Source: Pantoea conspicua (GTDB lineage Bacteria; Pseudomonadota; Gammaproteobacteria; Enterobacterales; Enterobacteriaceae). From it: a stretch of 55,327 nt of DNA. The stretch spans positions 1 through 55,327 of the forward strand of contig NZ_MLFN01000023.1 in assembly GCF_002095315.1 (NCBI RefSeq), read 5' to 3'. The translations under genes were made by a program, and so were the position numbers. Shown here one piece after another: positions 19,401-29,160 of the stretch. The notes under the pieces were generated by a model that worked only from the letters and a program-made list of their open reading frames with translations, was not told the DNA's origin and did no database searches. Numbering within the stretch: position 1 is the first letter of the stretch; every line of letters begins with the position of its first letter.

Positions 19401-19428
19401 TAAAAAAGAGGCGCTGAGCGCGCCTCTT
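19401..19428 (-). terminator. serA terminator, hairpin shared with ygfA
   Basis: AAGAGGCGC (19406-19414) and GCGCCTCTT (19420-19428) form a perfect 9-bp stem. On the minus strand it runs into a T-rich tail, so it ends serA; on the plus strand the tail is poor. Confidence 0.8.
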
Positions 19429-19442
19429 GCGATTTATGGCCG

Positions 19443-20681
19443 TTAGTAAAGCAGACGGGCGCGGATGGTGCCGGGAATCGCCTTCATCAGCTGTAACGCT
19501 TTATCAGCCAGTTCTGGCTCAGCATCAATATCGATGACCACATAGCCCATAAACGGCGATGTCTGCAGATACTGGGCGGCAATGTTGATGCCCTGCTCGG
19601 CAAAAATCTGGTTGATAGCGGTCAGTACGCCTGGGCGGTTTTCATGGATATGCAGCAGACGGCTGGCGCTGGCGCCGTGCATCGGCAGTGACACTTCCGG
19701 AAAGTTAACCGCTGACAGCGTGGAGCCGTTATCGGAATATTTCGCCAGCTTACCGGCGACTTCAATACCGATATTCTCCTGGGCTTCTTCGGTCGATCCG
19801 CCAATGTGCGGCGTCAGGATGACGTTATCAAATTCACTGAGCGGTGAGATGAACGGATCGCTGTTAGTGGCAGGCTCGACCGGGAACACGTCGATCGCTG
19901 CACCGCCAACCTGTTTGCTGGCCAGTGCGTCACACAGCGCCGGGATATCCACTACCGTGCCGCGTGAGGCGTTAATCAGCAATGCGCCAGGCTTCATCTG
20001 CGCCAGCTGTTCGGCACCGATCATATTCTGGGTGGACACCGTCTCCGGCACGTGCAGGCTGACCACATCGCTCATATTGAGCAGCTCCGCCATATGGCGT
20101 ACCTGGGTCGCGTTGCCCAGCGGCAACTTGTTTTCGATATCGTAGAAGAAAACATGCATTCCCAGGCTTTCAGCCAGCACGCCCAGTTGCATACCGATAT
20201 GGCCGTAACCGATGATGCCCAGCTTCTTGCCACGCGCCTCAAAAGACCCTTTGGCATTTTTGTTCCAGATACCGCGATGGGCTTTGGCATTGGCTTCCGG
20301 GATACCGCGCAGCATCAGCAGCATTTCGCCAATCACCAGTTCCGCCACCGAGCGGGTATTGGAGAACGGCGCATTAAACACCGGGATGCCGCGGCTGGCA
20401 GCAGCCTGCAGATCAACCTGGTTAGTCCCGATGCAGAAACAGCCCACCGCGACCAGCTTTTCAGCTGCGGCAAAAATCTCTTCAGTCAGTTGGGAGCGGG
20501 AACGGATACCAATAAAGTGCGCATCACGGATCGATGCTTTCAACGCGTCAGCGTCCAGCGCGCCTTTGTGGAATTCGATGTTGGTATAGCCTGCAGCCCG
20601 CAGGTTTTCCACCGCGCTCTGATGGACACCTTCCACCAGCAGGAACTTAATCTTGTCTTTTTCCAGTGATACCTTTGCCAT
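19443..20681 (-). CDS. serA: D-3-phosphoglycerate dehydrogenase
   Basis: 412 residues. First step of serine synthesis: oxidises 3-phosphoglycerate with NAD. The Rossmann motif is LGIIGYGHIGMQLGVLAE. The substrate Arg is in NASRGTVVD, Glu in VFPVEPATNSDPF, and His in LTPHIGGSTEEAQ. A C-terminal ACT domain (about 340-412) gives serine feedback inhibition. It is monocistronic, with 279 bases upstream before rpiA that hold no gene; the region 20740-20860 is where its promoter should lie. Confidence 0.96.
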   Translation of the reverse strand: MAKVSLEKDKIKFLLVEGVHQSAVENLRAAGYTNIEFHKGALDADALKASIRDAHFIGIRSRSQLTEEIFAAAEKLVAVGCFCIGTNQVDLQAAASRGIPVFNAPFSNTRSVAELVIGEMLLMLRGIPEANAKAHRGIWNKNAKGSFEARGKKLGIIGYGHIGMQLGVLAESLGMHVFFYDIENKLPLGNATQVRHMAELLNMSDVVSLHVPETVSTQNMIGAEQLAQMKPGALLINASRGTVVDIPALCDALASKQVGGAAIDVFPVEPATNSDPFISPLSEFDNVILTPHIGGSTEEAQENIGIEVAGKLAKYSDNGSTLSAVNFPEVSLPMHGASASRLLHIHENRPGVLTAINQIFAEQGINIAAQYLQTSPFMGYVVIDIDAEPELADKALQLMKAIPGTIRARLLY

Positions 20682-20960
20682 TTCCCGACCCTATTCAGAA
20701 TTCAATGAGGACTGCCATAAGCCAGCCTTCTGTCAAAATATCAAAAAATACGCCTGCGGCAATACAAACGATTGCCTGTGCGACAGCACGGCAAGGCTCG
20801 GCAACAGCACATTGCCGTACAAAATCGTGATGTCTGCGATGAAGGGAGAACGAACCCGCTGTCGATGACGCTAATGTGACATAAGTCACCAAATTTCACC
20901 CTGGCGAGAAAAGATGTTTTTCAGACAGAAACACCCGGCGCCGCGTCGACGCCGGAGAGA

Positions 20961-21620
20961 TCATTTTTTGATGGTTTTCACCCCGTCAGGTCCGCCAATC
21001 AGCGCGATATCCGCGCCGCGTGCGGCGAAAAGGCCAACGGTGACGACACCTGGCAAGGCGTTGATCGCTTTTTCCAGTTCAATCGGGTCGAGAATGCGCA
21101 GATTATGCACGTCGAGAATAATATTACCGTTATCGGTGACCACGTTCTGCCGGTATTCCGGTAAACCGCCGAGCCTGACCAGCTGACGCGCCACATAGCT
21201 GCGCGCCATCGGGATCACTTCAACCGGCAGCGGGAAACGGCCCAGCACGTCCACCTCTTTTGAGGCGTCAGCAATACAGATAAAGGTTTCAGCCACCGCG
21301 GCGACGATTTTCTCACGCGTCAGCGCAGCCCCACCGCCTTTGATCATCTGCATCTGCGGGTTGATCTCATCAGCACCGTCAACGTAAACCGACAGAACAT
21401 CGATCTCGTTCAGATCGAACACCTGAATACCGAGGCTTTTCAGCTTTTGAGTTGAGGCGTCGGAGCTGGAGACCGCGCCCTCAATCTGATGCCTGACCGT
21501 CGCGAGCGCATCAATAAAATGGGCGGCGGTCGATCCGGTGCCAACGCCGACAACCGTACCGGGCTTAACGTAATCGAGTGCAGCCCAACCTACGGCTTTT
21601 TTCAGTTCATCCTGGGTCAT
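20961..21620 (-). CDS. rpiA: Ribose-5-phosphate isomerase A
   Basis: 219 residues, as in E. coli. Interconverts ribose 5-P and ribulose 5-P in the pentose phosphate pathway. Family segments include [19 protein letters not shown] (phosphate loop), [27 protein letters not shown] (catalytic Asp and Glu) and the C-terminal [17 protein letters not shown] weak hairpin (CCGGCG 20935-20940 with CGCCGG 20950-20955) follows the stop. Confidence 0.96.
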   Translation of the reverse strand: MTQDELKKAVGWAALDYVKPGTVVGVGTGSTAAHFIDALATVRHQIEGAVSSSDASTQKLKSLGIQVFDLNEIDVLSVYVDGADEINPQMQMIKGGGAALTREKIVAAVAETFICIADASKEVDVLGRFPLPVEVIPMARSYVARQLVRLGGLPEYRQNVVTDNGNIILDVHNLRILDPIELEKAINALPGVVTVGLFAARGADIALIGGPDGVKTIKK

Positions 21621-21801
21621 GGTATGTTTAAAACCTGTGCGACAACGAAGTGCGCGTAGTATAAAACAAGGCTTACTGAAAATGCTCGGGTGACAGACGC
21701 GGATTTATCGCTTTGGAAGCCAGACCACAAAAACACGCGGTCACTTACAGGTGACAATTTTGTGGCATAGTAACGTCCACCCTGAAGGAGAGAGAATAAC
21801 A

Positions 21802-22707
21802 ATGAAACGCCCCGATTATCGTACGCTTCAGGCGCTGGATTCAGTGATTCGTGAACGCGGTTTTGAACGCGCCGCACAAAAATTATGCATCACGCAGTCG
21901 GCGGTTTCGCAGCGCATTAAGCAGCTGGAGAACCTGTTTGGTCAGCCGCTGCTGGTACGCACCGTGCCGCCTCGCCCGACTGAGCAGGGTCAGAAGCTAC
22001 TGGCGCTGTTGCATCAGGTCGAGCTACTGGAAGAGGAGTGGCTGGGCGATGAGAACAGCGGGACCACGCCGCTGCTGCTGTCGCTGGCGGTCAACGCCGA
22101 CAGTCTGGCGACCTGGCTGCTGCCTGCGCTGAAAGATGTGCTGGCTGACTCGCCGGTACGGCTCAATTTACAGGTGGAAGATGAAACCCGTACCCAGGAG
22201 CGTTTACGCCGTGGCGAAGTGGTGGGTGCGGTGAGTATTCAGCCGCAACCGCTGCCGAGTTGTCTGGTCGATCAGCTGGGTGCGCTCGACTATCTTTTTG
22301 TGGCCTCGCGCGATTTTGCTGACCGTTTCTTCCCCAACGGCGTCACCCGCTCTGCCTTGTTGAAAGCGCCTGCCGTGGCCTTTGATCATCTGGATGATAT
22401 GCACCAGGCGTTCCTGCAACAGAACTTCGATCTCTCGCCGGGTAGCGTGCCCTGCCACATCGTTAACTCATCGGAAGCCTTTGTGCAGATGGCACGACAG
22501 GGTTCGACCTGCTGTATGATTCCGCATCTGCAGATTGAGCGTGAACTGGCGAGCGGTGAGCTGATTGATTTGACGCCGGGCCTCTATCAGCGCCGGATGC
22601 TTTACTGGCATCGCTTCGCGCCGGAAAGCCGCCTGATGCGGCGGGTAACCGATGCGCTGATTGCGCATGGTCATCGCGTGCTGCGTCAGGATGACGTCGC
22701 CGCGTAA
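21802..22707 (+). CDS. argP: LysR-type regulator ArgP (IciA)
   Basis: 301 residues. The N-terminal HTH ([23 protein letters not shown], about 20-42) is nearly identical to E. coli ArgP. The rest is the LysR substrate domain (about 90-295), with [17 protein letters not shown] and [11 protein letters not shown]. ArgP senses lysine and arginine and activates argO, present two genes away. The start is ATG 21802 with AAGGAGAGAG before it. Divergent from rpiA. Confidence 0.95.
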   Translation: MKRPDYRTLQALDSVIRERGFERAAQKLCITQSAVSQRIKQLENLFGQPLLVRTVPPRPTEQGQKLLALLHQVELLEEEWLGDENSGTTPLLLSLAVNADSLATWLLPALKDVLADSPVRLNLQVEDETRTQERLRRGEVVGAVSIQPQPLPSCLVDQLGALDYLFVASRDFADRFFPNGVTRSALLKAPAVAFDHLDDMHQAFLQQNFDLSPGSVPCHIVNSSEAFVQMARQGSTCCMIPHLQIERELASGELIDLTPGLYQRRMLYWHRFAPESRLMRRVTDALIAHGHRVLRQDDVAA

Positions 22708-22713
22708 TCAGAG

Positions 22714-22737
22714 AAAACGGGGCTGAGGCCCCGTTTT
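22714..22737. terminator. Bidirectional terminator between argP and yggE
   Basis: AAAACGGGGC (22714-22723), loop TGAG, GCCCCGTTTT (22728-22737). The A- and T-flanked stem serves both converging genes. Confidence 0.85.
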
Positions 22738-22740
22738 GCA

Positions 22741-23463
22741 TTATGGCGTATGCGGTTTGAGTTCAAACACCACATCGACCTGATCGTCAAAGTTGATGCT
22801 TTGCTGATCGTAGGTTTCCTGGGCGGAAGTATCAGCAGCCGCAGCGGCCTTATACATCCGGTTCATCGGCATCGGCTGATAGTTAGCGACCTGATAGCGA
22901 ATGCTGTAGATCGATCCCAGCTGCGCGTTAAAGCCTGCCGCCAGTTCTGAAGCCTGCTGAGTGGCATTTTTAATTGCCGCTTTGCGGGCCTGTTGTTTAT
23001 AACTTTCCGGGTTAGCCACGCCTAACTCAACGCTGCGTACCTCATTCAGGCCAGACTTCAGCGCGCCATCCAGCAGATCGTTGAGTTTGTCCAGCTGACG
23101 CAGGGTCACCTGCACCTGACGCACCGCGCGATAACCTTTCAGTACCGATTTACCCTCTTTGGTATAATCGTATTCCGGCTGGGTGCTGAGGTTCGCCGCA
23201 TCGATATCTTTCTTCTCAATGCCATTTTTTTGCAGAAAATCGAAATACTGCGCAACCCGGCTATCGGCCTGCTTTTTCGCATCGGCGGCATCTTTTGATG
23301 ACACGTTAACCACGATGGATAAGGTGGCGATGTCCGGACGGGCATCGACCGTTGCCTTACCAGAGGTCACGACGTGCGGCCCATTCGGCAACTCATCAGC
23401 TTGTACGCTGGGCAGTGCCCCTGCGCTCATTATGGCGGCCAGAGCCAATGCTTTCAGTTTCAT
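22741..23463 (-). CDS. yggE: SIMPL-domain periplasmic protein YggE
   Basis: 240 residues. The signal peptide is MKLKALALAAIMSAGALPSVQA, cut before DELPNG. The rest is one DUF541/SIMPL domain, with GYRAVRQVQVTLRQLDKLNDLLD and a C-terminal FDDQVDVVFEL. E. coli YggE is linked to oxidative-stress defence; the mechanism is unknown. The start is ATG 23461-23463 with AAGGAGG upstream. Confidence 0.92.
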   Translation of the reverse strand: MKLKALALAAIMSAGALPSVQADELPNGPHVVTSGKATVDARPDIATLSIVVNVSSKDAADAKKQADSRVAQYFDFLQKNGIEKKDIDAANLSTQPEYDYTKEGKSVLKGYRAVRQVQVTLRQLDKLNDLLDGALKSGLNEVRSVELGVANPESYKQQARKAAIKNATQQASELAAGFNAQLGSIYSIRYQVANYQPMPMNRMYKAAAAADTSAQETYDQQSINFDDQVDVVFELKPHTP

Positions 23464-23607
23464 GAAAGTCCTCCTTGAAAAGGTCAATATGACGGCTTCC
23501 AACCGGCGAAGCCCAAAAGCGCATCGGTATGCGCCATGCTTTGAGTGGTCATTATGGCAAAAGTTCGCCTTCAGCGCGGCATTAACCGCAGCCTGTTCGG
23601 TCGAAGT

Positions 23608-24230
23608 TTAAAAACCGGCAAGCCCCTGACGCGCCAGTTGCAGGGCAATAAACCACATCACCGTTCCCACCAGCAGGTTAATCATGCGTTGTGCTCTGGC
23701 GGTACGCAGCCGTGGCGACAGCCAGGCCGCCAGCAGCGCCAGGCCAAAAACCACAGGATAGAGGCGCTGATGGTGCCCAGCGCGAACCATTGACGGGCGG
23801 TGTTGGTGGGTAGCTGGCCGCCAAGGCTGCCGAGCACGACAAAGGTATCAAGATAGACGTGCGGGTTAAGCCAGGTCACCGCCAGCAGCGTGGCAACAAT
23901 CCTTCCTCTGCTCTGCCTCGCCGGCTGATTGTGGTCTGAATCGATGCTGCAGCTAAAAGCAGTACGCAACGCGCCCCAGCCATACCACAACAGGAAGGCA
24001 ACCCCGGCCCAGGTAATCAGCATCAACAGCAGTGGCGACTGATTCAGTAAGGCGCTGCCGCCAAAAATCCCGCCACTGATCAGCAGAATATCGCTCAGAG
24101 CGCACAGCGAGGCGGTCATCAGATGATACTGACGTTTTACTCCCTGATTCATAACGAATGCGTTTTGTGGTCCCAGCGGCAGGATTAGCGCAGCACCAAG
24201 AGCAAGCCCCTGGAAATAGAGAGTCAGCAC
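23608..24230 (-). CDS. argO: Arginine exporter ArgO, reading frame broken by one missing base
   Basis: LysE-family inner-membrane exporter of arginine, activated by ArgP. The first frame (from 24230) encodes [18 protein letters not shown] and continues normally to about residue 160, ISASILWF. It then shifts out of frame. The remaining [19 protein letters not shown] to the stop at 23608 is in the next frame. The break lies at a run of five A on the plus strand (23746-23750); six would restore a normal ~207-residue protein. No other damage is seen. A sequencing or assembly error is the likely cause, since three other conserved genes here show the same fault. Confidence 0.88.
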
Positions 24231-24325
24231 CGGATTACGTCCCGAGAAAGTTAAGATGGGACGCAGTATAAAGAGGCGGAATGATTAGCGGAAATTGAAA
24301 AAATTAATCTGTGATTAGGGAAATT

Positions 24326-24349
24326 AATGGGCGACGATTGCCGCCCATT
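24326..24349 (-). terminator. Hairpin downstream of mscS
   Basis: AATGGGCG (24326-24333) pairs with CGCCCATT (24342-24349), 8 bases after the mscS stop. Read on the minus strand it is followed by AATTTCCC; a weak intrinsic terminator. Confidence 0.5.
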
Positions 24350-24356
24350 CAGGTGA

Positions 24357-25238
24357 TTATTGCGGCTGAGCCTGTGAGGGTGCCGCGTCAGGCTGCGTTT
24401 GCTGATGAAGATGCACATCCAGCTGCGGATAAGGAATGCCGATCTCTTTGGCATCCAGCGCCCGCTTGAAGTTCTTCAGCAGGTCCCAGTAGACGTTCTG
24501 CAGATCGCCGCTGTTGCTCCAGCAACGCACCACAAAGTTCATTGAGGAGGCAGCCAGCTCGTTCAGGCCAATCTGAATGCCCATCTCTTTCAGCACCCGG
24601 CTATCGGCTTCAACGACCTGCTGCAGTAATGCGATCACCTCATCAACATCCGCATCGTAAGCAACGCCAATGATGAACTCATTACGGCGAATGGGTTCAC
24701 GTGAGAAGTTGACGATGTTCCCGCTGATAATCTTGCCGTTCGGCACCACCACGATTTTACCATCGGCAGTTTTCAGGGTGGTTGAGAAGATCTGCACCTG
24801 CTGTACGGTTCCCATCACGCCGCCCAGATCGACGAACTCGCCGGTACGGAACGGACGGAAGGTTACCAGCAATACGCCCGCGGCCAGGTTAGAGAGCGAT
24901 CCCTGCAGCGCCAGACCAACGGCCAGACCCGCTGCACCCAATACCGCAATCACCGAAGCGGTCTGGACCCCAATCCGCCCCAGTGCCGCGATAACGGTAA
25001 AGGCAATCACGCCGTAGCGTACCAGCGCGGAGAGGAAGTCAGCCACGGTGGCATCAATGTGCCGTGCGCGCAGCAGACGGTTTACGGTGTTAGAAATGAT
25101 GCGGGCGATAATCATCCCGACGATAATGATGGCGATAGCCGCAACAATATTAACGGCATAACTGATGATCAGCGCCTGATTGCGCACCAGCCAGCTGCCT
25201 GCGTTCGTTAAGCCATCGACGACGTGTAAATCTTCCAT
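24357..25238 (-). CDS. mscS: Small-conductance mechanosensitive channel MscS
   Basis: 293 residues, against 286 in E. coli. Heptameric inner-membrane channel that opens under membrane tension. TM1 and TM2 lie in about 25-90, and the pore-lining TM3 is the Gly/Ala-rich [20 protein letters not shown] (about 94-113). The beta domain begins at [20 protein letters not shown]. The C-terminal tail is enriched in Gln/Pro ([13 protein letters not shown]), slightly longer than in E. coli. Flanking genes argO and fbaA are as in E. coli. Confidence 0.95.
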   Translation of the reverse strand: MEDLHVVDGLTNAGSWLVRNQALIISYAVNIVAAIAIIIVGMIIARIISNTVNRLLRARHIDATVADFLSALVRYGVIAFTVIAALGRIGVQTASVIAVLGAAGLAVGLALQGSLSNLAAGVLLVTFRPFRTGEFVDLGGVMGTVQQVQIFSTTLKTADGKIVVVPNGKIISGNIVNFSREPIRRNEFIIGVAYDADVDEVIALLQQVVEADSRVLKEMGIQIGLNELAASSMNFVVRCWSNSGDLQNVYWDLLKNFKRALDAKEIGIPYPQLDVHLHQQTQPDAAPSQAQPQ

Positions 25239-25383
25239 TAATAAGCCCTGTTGTTGGATTCCCGCCGGGAATAGACAAAAACTGCCAGATATAATCCGAC
25301 ATCTCGTGATCTAGGGTAATCAATTATTGTTTGAAGCGCCAAACAGCGGGCCGTTTAACCGCCATTTTCTGCCGCAGGTGCAT

Positions 25384-25410
25384 AAAAAAAGGCCCTTTCG
25401 GGCCTTTTTT
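25384..25410 (-). terminator. fbaA terminator
   Basis: GGCCC-TTTC-GGGCC with A7 on one side and T6 on the other; on the minus strand GGCCCGAAAGGGCC runs into TTTTTTT. It lies 20 bases after the fbaA stop. Confidence 0.9.
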
Positions 25411-25430
25411 GTACGCTAACTCACCGGCTA

Positions 25431-26510
25431 TTACAGCACGTCGACAGCGTTAAGCTCTTTGAACGCCTGCTCAAGACGGACCACCATAGAGGCCTGGGCT
25501 GAACGCAGCCAGACGCGTGGGTCGTAGTATTTTTTGTTTGGCTTGTCAGCGCCTTCCGGGTTACCCAGCTGCGCCTGCAGATAGCCTTCGTTCTTTTTGT
25601 AGTACTGCAGGATGCCGTCCCAGGTCGCCCATTGGGTATCGGTATCGATGTTCATCTTGATCACGCCGTAGCTGATAGACTCTTCGATTTCTGCAGCAGA
25701 AGAACCTGAACCACCGTGGAAAACGAAGTCCAGCGCGTTGTGCGGCAGACCGTGTTTTTCACACACATATTTCTGCGAATCGCGCAGAATGGTTGGGGTC
25801 AGTTTGACGTTACCTGGCTTGTAAACGCCGTGAACGTTGCCGAATGATGCCGCAATGGTGAAACGCGGGCTGATGGCATTCAGTTTTTCGTACGCGTAGT
25901 TAACATCTTCTGGCTGGGTGTAGAGGGCAGATGCGTCCATGTGACTGTTGTCGACGCCATCTTCTTCACCACCGGTGCAGCCCAGTTCGATTTCCAGCGT
26001 CATGTCGAGTTTCGCCATGCGCGCCAGGTATTTGCTGCTGATTTCGATGTTTTCTTCCAGTGACTCTTCAGACAGGTCAATCATGTGAGAAGAGAACAGT
26101 GGTTTACCGGTTTTTTTGAAGTGCTCTTCACCTGCGTCCAGCAGACCATCGATCCACGGCAGCAGTTTCTTCGCGCAGTGGTCAGTGTGCAGGATAACCG
26201 GCACGCCGTATTGTTCGGCCATCAGATGCACATGGTGTGCGCCAGCGATAGCACCGAAAATGGCTGCGCCCTGTGGCTTATCAGTCTTGAAGCCTTTACC
26301 CGCGATAAATGCGGCACCGCCGTTAGAGAACTGGATAATGATGGGCGCTTTCACTTTCGCCGCTGCTTCCAGCGCCGCATTAATAGAGTCGCTACCAACG
26401 CAGTTTACGGCTGGCAGTGCAAATTTGTTCTCTTTCGCAACTTTGAAGATCTTCTGTACGTCATCACCAGTGACAACGCCGGGTTTTACGAAATCAAAAA
26501 TTTTAGACAT
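25431..26510 (-). CDS. fbaA: Fructose-bisphosphate aldolase, class II
   Basis: 359 residues, the E. coli length. Zinc-dependent glycolytic aldolase. The zinc site His pair is in VILHTDHCAKKLLPW, with later His in FGNVHGVYKPG and LDFVFHGGSGSS. The latter also binds substrate phosphate. It follows epd and pgk in the same direction, the classic epd-pgk-fbaA glycolytic operon. Confidence 0.97.
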   Translation of the reverse strand: MSKIFDFVKPGVVTGDDVQKIFKVAKENKFALPAVNCVGSDSINAALEAAAKVKAPIIIQFSNGGAAFIAGKGFKTDKPQGAAIFGAIAGAHHVHLMAEQYGVPVILHTDHCAKKLLPWIDGLLDAGEEHFKKTGKPLFSSHMIDLSEESLEENIEISSKYLARMAKLDMTLEIELGCTGGEEDGVDNSHMDASALYTQPEDVNYAYEKLNAISPRFTIAASFGNVHGVYKPGNVKLTPTILRDSQKYVCEKHGLPHNALDFVFHGGSGSSAAEIEESISYGVIKMNIDTDTQWATWDGILQYYKKNEGYLQAQLGNPEGADKPNKKYYDPRVWLRSAQASMVVRLEQAFKELNAVDVL

Positions 26511-26584
26511 GATTGTGTCCTGTTTCGTGACCGTTGATCCCCATTGGGGACCTCGATTTAAACGCCCTGACGGGCAAGACTTCA

Positions 26585-26606
26585 GGCGATGCCACCCGGC
26601 ATCGCC
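26585..26606. terminator. Hairpin in the pgk-fbaA intergenic space
   Basis: GGCGATGCC (26585-26593) and GGCATCGCC (26598-26606) make a perfect 9-bp stem with a 4-base loop, 10 bases after the pgk stop. No T-run; more likely an mRNA-stabilising or processing element than a full terminator. Confidence 0.45.
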
Positions 26607-26615
26607 CCCAAAGGA

Positions 26616-27779
26616 TTACTGCTTCGCACGCTCTTCCAGCATGGCAACGGCTGGCAGTTTTTTGCCTTCCACGAACTCCAGGAACGCGCCGCCGCCGGTC
26701 GAGATGTAGGAAATTTTATCTTCGATACCGAACAGGTCGATAGCCGCTAAAGTGTCACCGCCGCCTGCGACAGAGAACGCTTCGCTGTCAGCAATGGCGT
26801 TTGCCACGATTTCAGTACCTTTACGGAAGTTCGGGAACTCAAAGACGCCAACCGGGCCGTTCCACAGGATGGTTTTCGCATCCTTAAGAATGGCCGCCAT
26901 CGCCTGAGCGGTTTCGTCACCGAAGTCCATAATCTCTTCATCATCCGCTACTTCTGACACTTTTTTCACGGTCGCCGGGGCAGTTTCAGAGAATTCCGTG
27001 CCAACACGGGAGTCAGTAGGCACCGGAATACCGTACTGGTCGCGCAGGCCTTTCGCCGCTTCAACGAAGTCTGGCTCATACAGTGATTTACCAACGTTGT
27101 TGTCGATCGCCACGAAGGTGTTAGCGATGCCGCCACCCACGATGACGGTGTCAGCAATTTTCACCAGCGACTGCAGCACGTCAAATTTGGTAGAGACTTT
27201 AGAACCGCCTACTACAGCGACCAGCGGACGCTCCGGGTTGCTCATTACTTTACCCAGTGCTTCCAGTTCTGCTGACAGCAGCGGACCTGCACAGGCGATA
27301 GGCGCAAATTTGCCGACGCCGTGGGTAGAAGCCTGCGCGCGGTGCGCGGTACCGAATGCATCCATCACGAACACGTCGCACAGGGCAGCGTATTTTTTAG
27401 ACAGTGCTTCGTCATCTTTCTTTTCGCCTTTGTTAAAGCGAACGTTTTCCAGCACCACCAGTTCGCCAGCGCCCACTTCAACGCCGTCGAGGTAATCTTT
27501 TGCCAGGGTCACATTGGTGCCGCTCAGCTTCTCTTTCAGGTAGTTAACTACCGGCAGCAGCGAGAACTCTTCGGTGTATTCACCTTCGGTCGGACGACCC
27601 AGGTGAGAGGTAACCATCACTTTCGCGCCCTGTTTCAACGCCGCTTCGATGGTAGGCAGTGAAGCACGGATACGTGCATCAGACGTCACTTTCCCTTCTT
27701 TCACTGGTACGTTGAGATCGGCGCGGATCAGAACGCGTTTGCCAGCAAGATCCAGATCGGTCATCTTAATTACGGACAT
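26616..27779 (-). CDS. pgk: Phosphoglycerate kinase
   Basis: 387 residues, as in E. coli. Transfers phosphate from 1,3-bisphosphoglycerate to ADP. The N-terminal [18 protein letters not shown] is the substrate-binding signature. [10 protein letters not shown] and the C-terminal [19 protein letters not shown] nucleotide segment are complete. It lies between epd (51-base gap) and fbaA (105-base gap). Confidence 0.97.
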   Translation of the reverse strand: MSVIKMTDLDLAGKRVLIRADLNVPVKEGKVTSDARIRASLPTIEAALKQGAKVMVTSHLGRPTEGEYTEEFSLLPVVNYLKEKLSGTNVTLAKDYLDGVEVGAGELVVLENVRFNKGEKKDDEALSKKYAALCDVFVMDAFGTAHRAQASTHGVGKFAPIACAGPLLSAELEALGKVMSNPERPLVAVVGGSKVSTKFDVLQSLVKIADTVIVGGGIANTFVAIDNNVGKSLYEPDFVEAAKGLRDQYGIPVPTDSRVGTEFSETAPATVKKVSEVADDEEIMDFGDETAQAMAAILKDAKTILWNGPVGVFEFPNFRKGTEIVANAIADSEAFSVAGGGDTLAAIDLFGIEDKISYISTGGGAFLEFVEGKKLPAVAMLEERAKQ

Positions 27780-27830
27780 GGTGAACCCTCTCGTTGATTC
27801 TCATAAGTTTTGCCGGGCGCAAACCGCGCC

Positions 27831-28850
27831 CTACCTGAAACCGCTTGCGGCCATCGCTAACGTCGTGTCGAGCATTCGGTTAGCAAAGCCCCATTCGTTG
27901 TCACACCAGACCAGCGTCTTGATCAGGTGTTGACCGCTGACCCGCGTCTGGGTGCCGTCCACAATGGCACTGTGCGGATCATGGTTAAAATCGACTGAGA
28001 CTAACGGTAATTCTGTATAGTCAACTATACCACGAAATGCCCCTTCTGCCGCGCTTTGCAACAAGGCGTTAACTTCACACGCCTTCACTGGCTGACGTAC
28101 AGAAACGCTGAGATCAATCGCCGTCACGTTAATCGTCGGTACGCGTACAGCAATCGCTTCAAAGCGATCGTTGAATTTCGGAAAAATACGGGTAATGCCA
28201 GCCGCCAGACGGGTATCCACCGGAATGATCGATTGACTGGCCGCGCGGGTACGGCGCAGATCGCTGTGATAAGCGTCGATCACCTGCTGATCGTGCATCG
28301 CCGAGTGGATCGTGGTGACGGTGCCGGATTCAATGCCAAAGGCGTCGTCCAGCAGTTTGATGACCGGAATAATGCAATTGGTGGTACAGGAAGCGTTTGA
28401 AACGAGGCAATCGGTGGCTTTCAGCAGCTGCTGGTTAACGCCATAGACGACGGTGGCGTCGAGATCGTTGCCACCAGGATGCGAGAACAGCACTTTCTTC
28501 GCGCCCGCCTGCAGATGCGCTTCACCATCGGCGCGTGAGCCATAGACGCCCGTGCAATCCAGCACCACGTCGACATCGAGTTCGCGCCACGGCAGATCGG
28601 CAATTTCAGCCCGATGTAAAATGCGCAGCGTATCGCCCCCGACCCACATCACGTCACGCTCCTGACGCACGTCAAAGGCAAAACGGCCATGGCTGGTGTC
28701 ATATTTCAGCAGATGCGCCATGCCGGTTGCTTCGGCCAGCTCATTAATGGCGACCACGCTGATCTCAGCCCGACGGCCGGTTTCATACAGCGCGCGCAAT
28801 ACGTTGCGTCCAATACGGCCAAACCCGTTTATTGCTACCCGTATGGTCAT
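27831..28850 (-). CDS. epd: D-erythrose-4-phosphate dehydrogenase
   Basis: 339 residues, the E. coli Epd length. A GapA paralogue that oxidises erythrose 4-P to 4-phosphoerythronate for pyridoxal phosphate synthesis. The Rossmann [15 protein letters not shown] is at the N-terminus. Cys155 in SNASCTTNC is the catalytic thiol. The position before pgk and the [14 protein letters not shown] ending ([13 protein letters not shown]) fit Epd. Its substrate ties to transketolase/transaldolase flux. Confidence 0.94.
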   Translation of the reverse strand: MTIRVAINGFGRIGRNVLRALYETGRRAEISVVAINELAEATGMAHLLKYDTSHGRFAFDVRQERDVMWVGGDTLRILHRAEIADLPWRELDVDVVLDCTGVYGSRADGEAHLQAGAKKVLFSHPGGNDLDATVVYGVNQQLLKATDCLVSNASCTTNCIIPVIKLLDDAFGIESGTVTTIHSAMHDQQVIDAYHSDLRRTRAASQSIIPVDTRLAAGITRIFPKFNDRFEAIAVRVPTINVTAIDLSVSVRQPVKACEVNALLQSAAEGAFRGIVDYTELPLVSVDFNHDPHSAIVDGTQTRVSGQHLIKTLVWCDNEWGFANRMLDTTLAMAASGFR

Positions 28851-29097
28851 CTCTCTCCTGCCACGTCAGACGGAAAAAACGTGCCGTTAGCCTGAGCGCT
28901 TCGCTGTAGTTTGTACAGGAGAATCTTACCCGGCATTGTCTGAAACCGGAGTTTTTTGCCCGGCAACTGAAACGGTTCAGCCACAATAATGGATGGAAGG
29001 AATAACAGGAATGATTGTGATCAATCTGACTGCGTATATTTGGATCTGCGTCACAAAATAGAGCAAAAGTGCATTATTACTGCGGGAATAAAACAGC

Positions 29098-29120
29098 AAA
29101 AGGGACGCCTGATGCGTCCC
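29098..29120 (-). terminator. tktA terminator
   Basis: On the minus strand GGGACGC-ATCAG-GCGTCCC is followed by TTTTGCTGTTTT. It is the second of two hairpins after the tktA stop. Confidence 0.75.
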
Positions 29121-29129
29121 CTTATTTTA

Positions 29130-29155
29130 GTCAGGCGGGGACGACCCCGCCTGAC
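29130..29155 (-). terminator. First hairpin after tktA
   Basis: GTCAGGCGGGG (29130-29140) and CCCCGCCTGAC (29145-29155), an 11-bp perfect stem with a 4-base loop, 5 bases past the stop. It works in tandem with the hairpin at 29098-29120. Confidence 0.6.
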
Positions 29156-29160
29156 GGATG

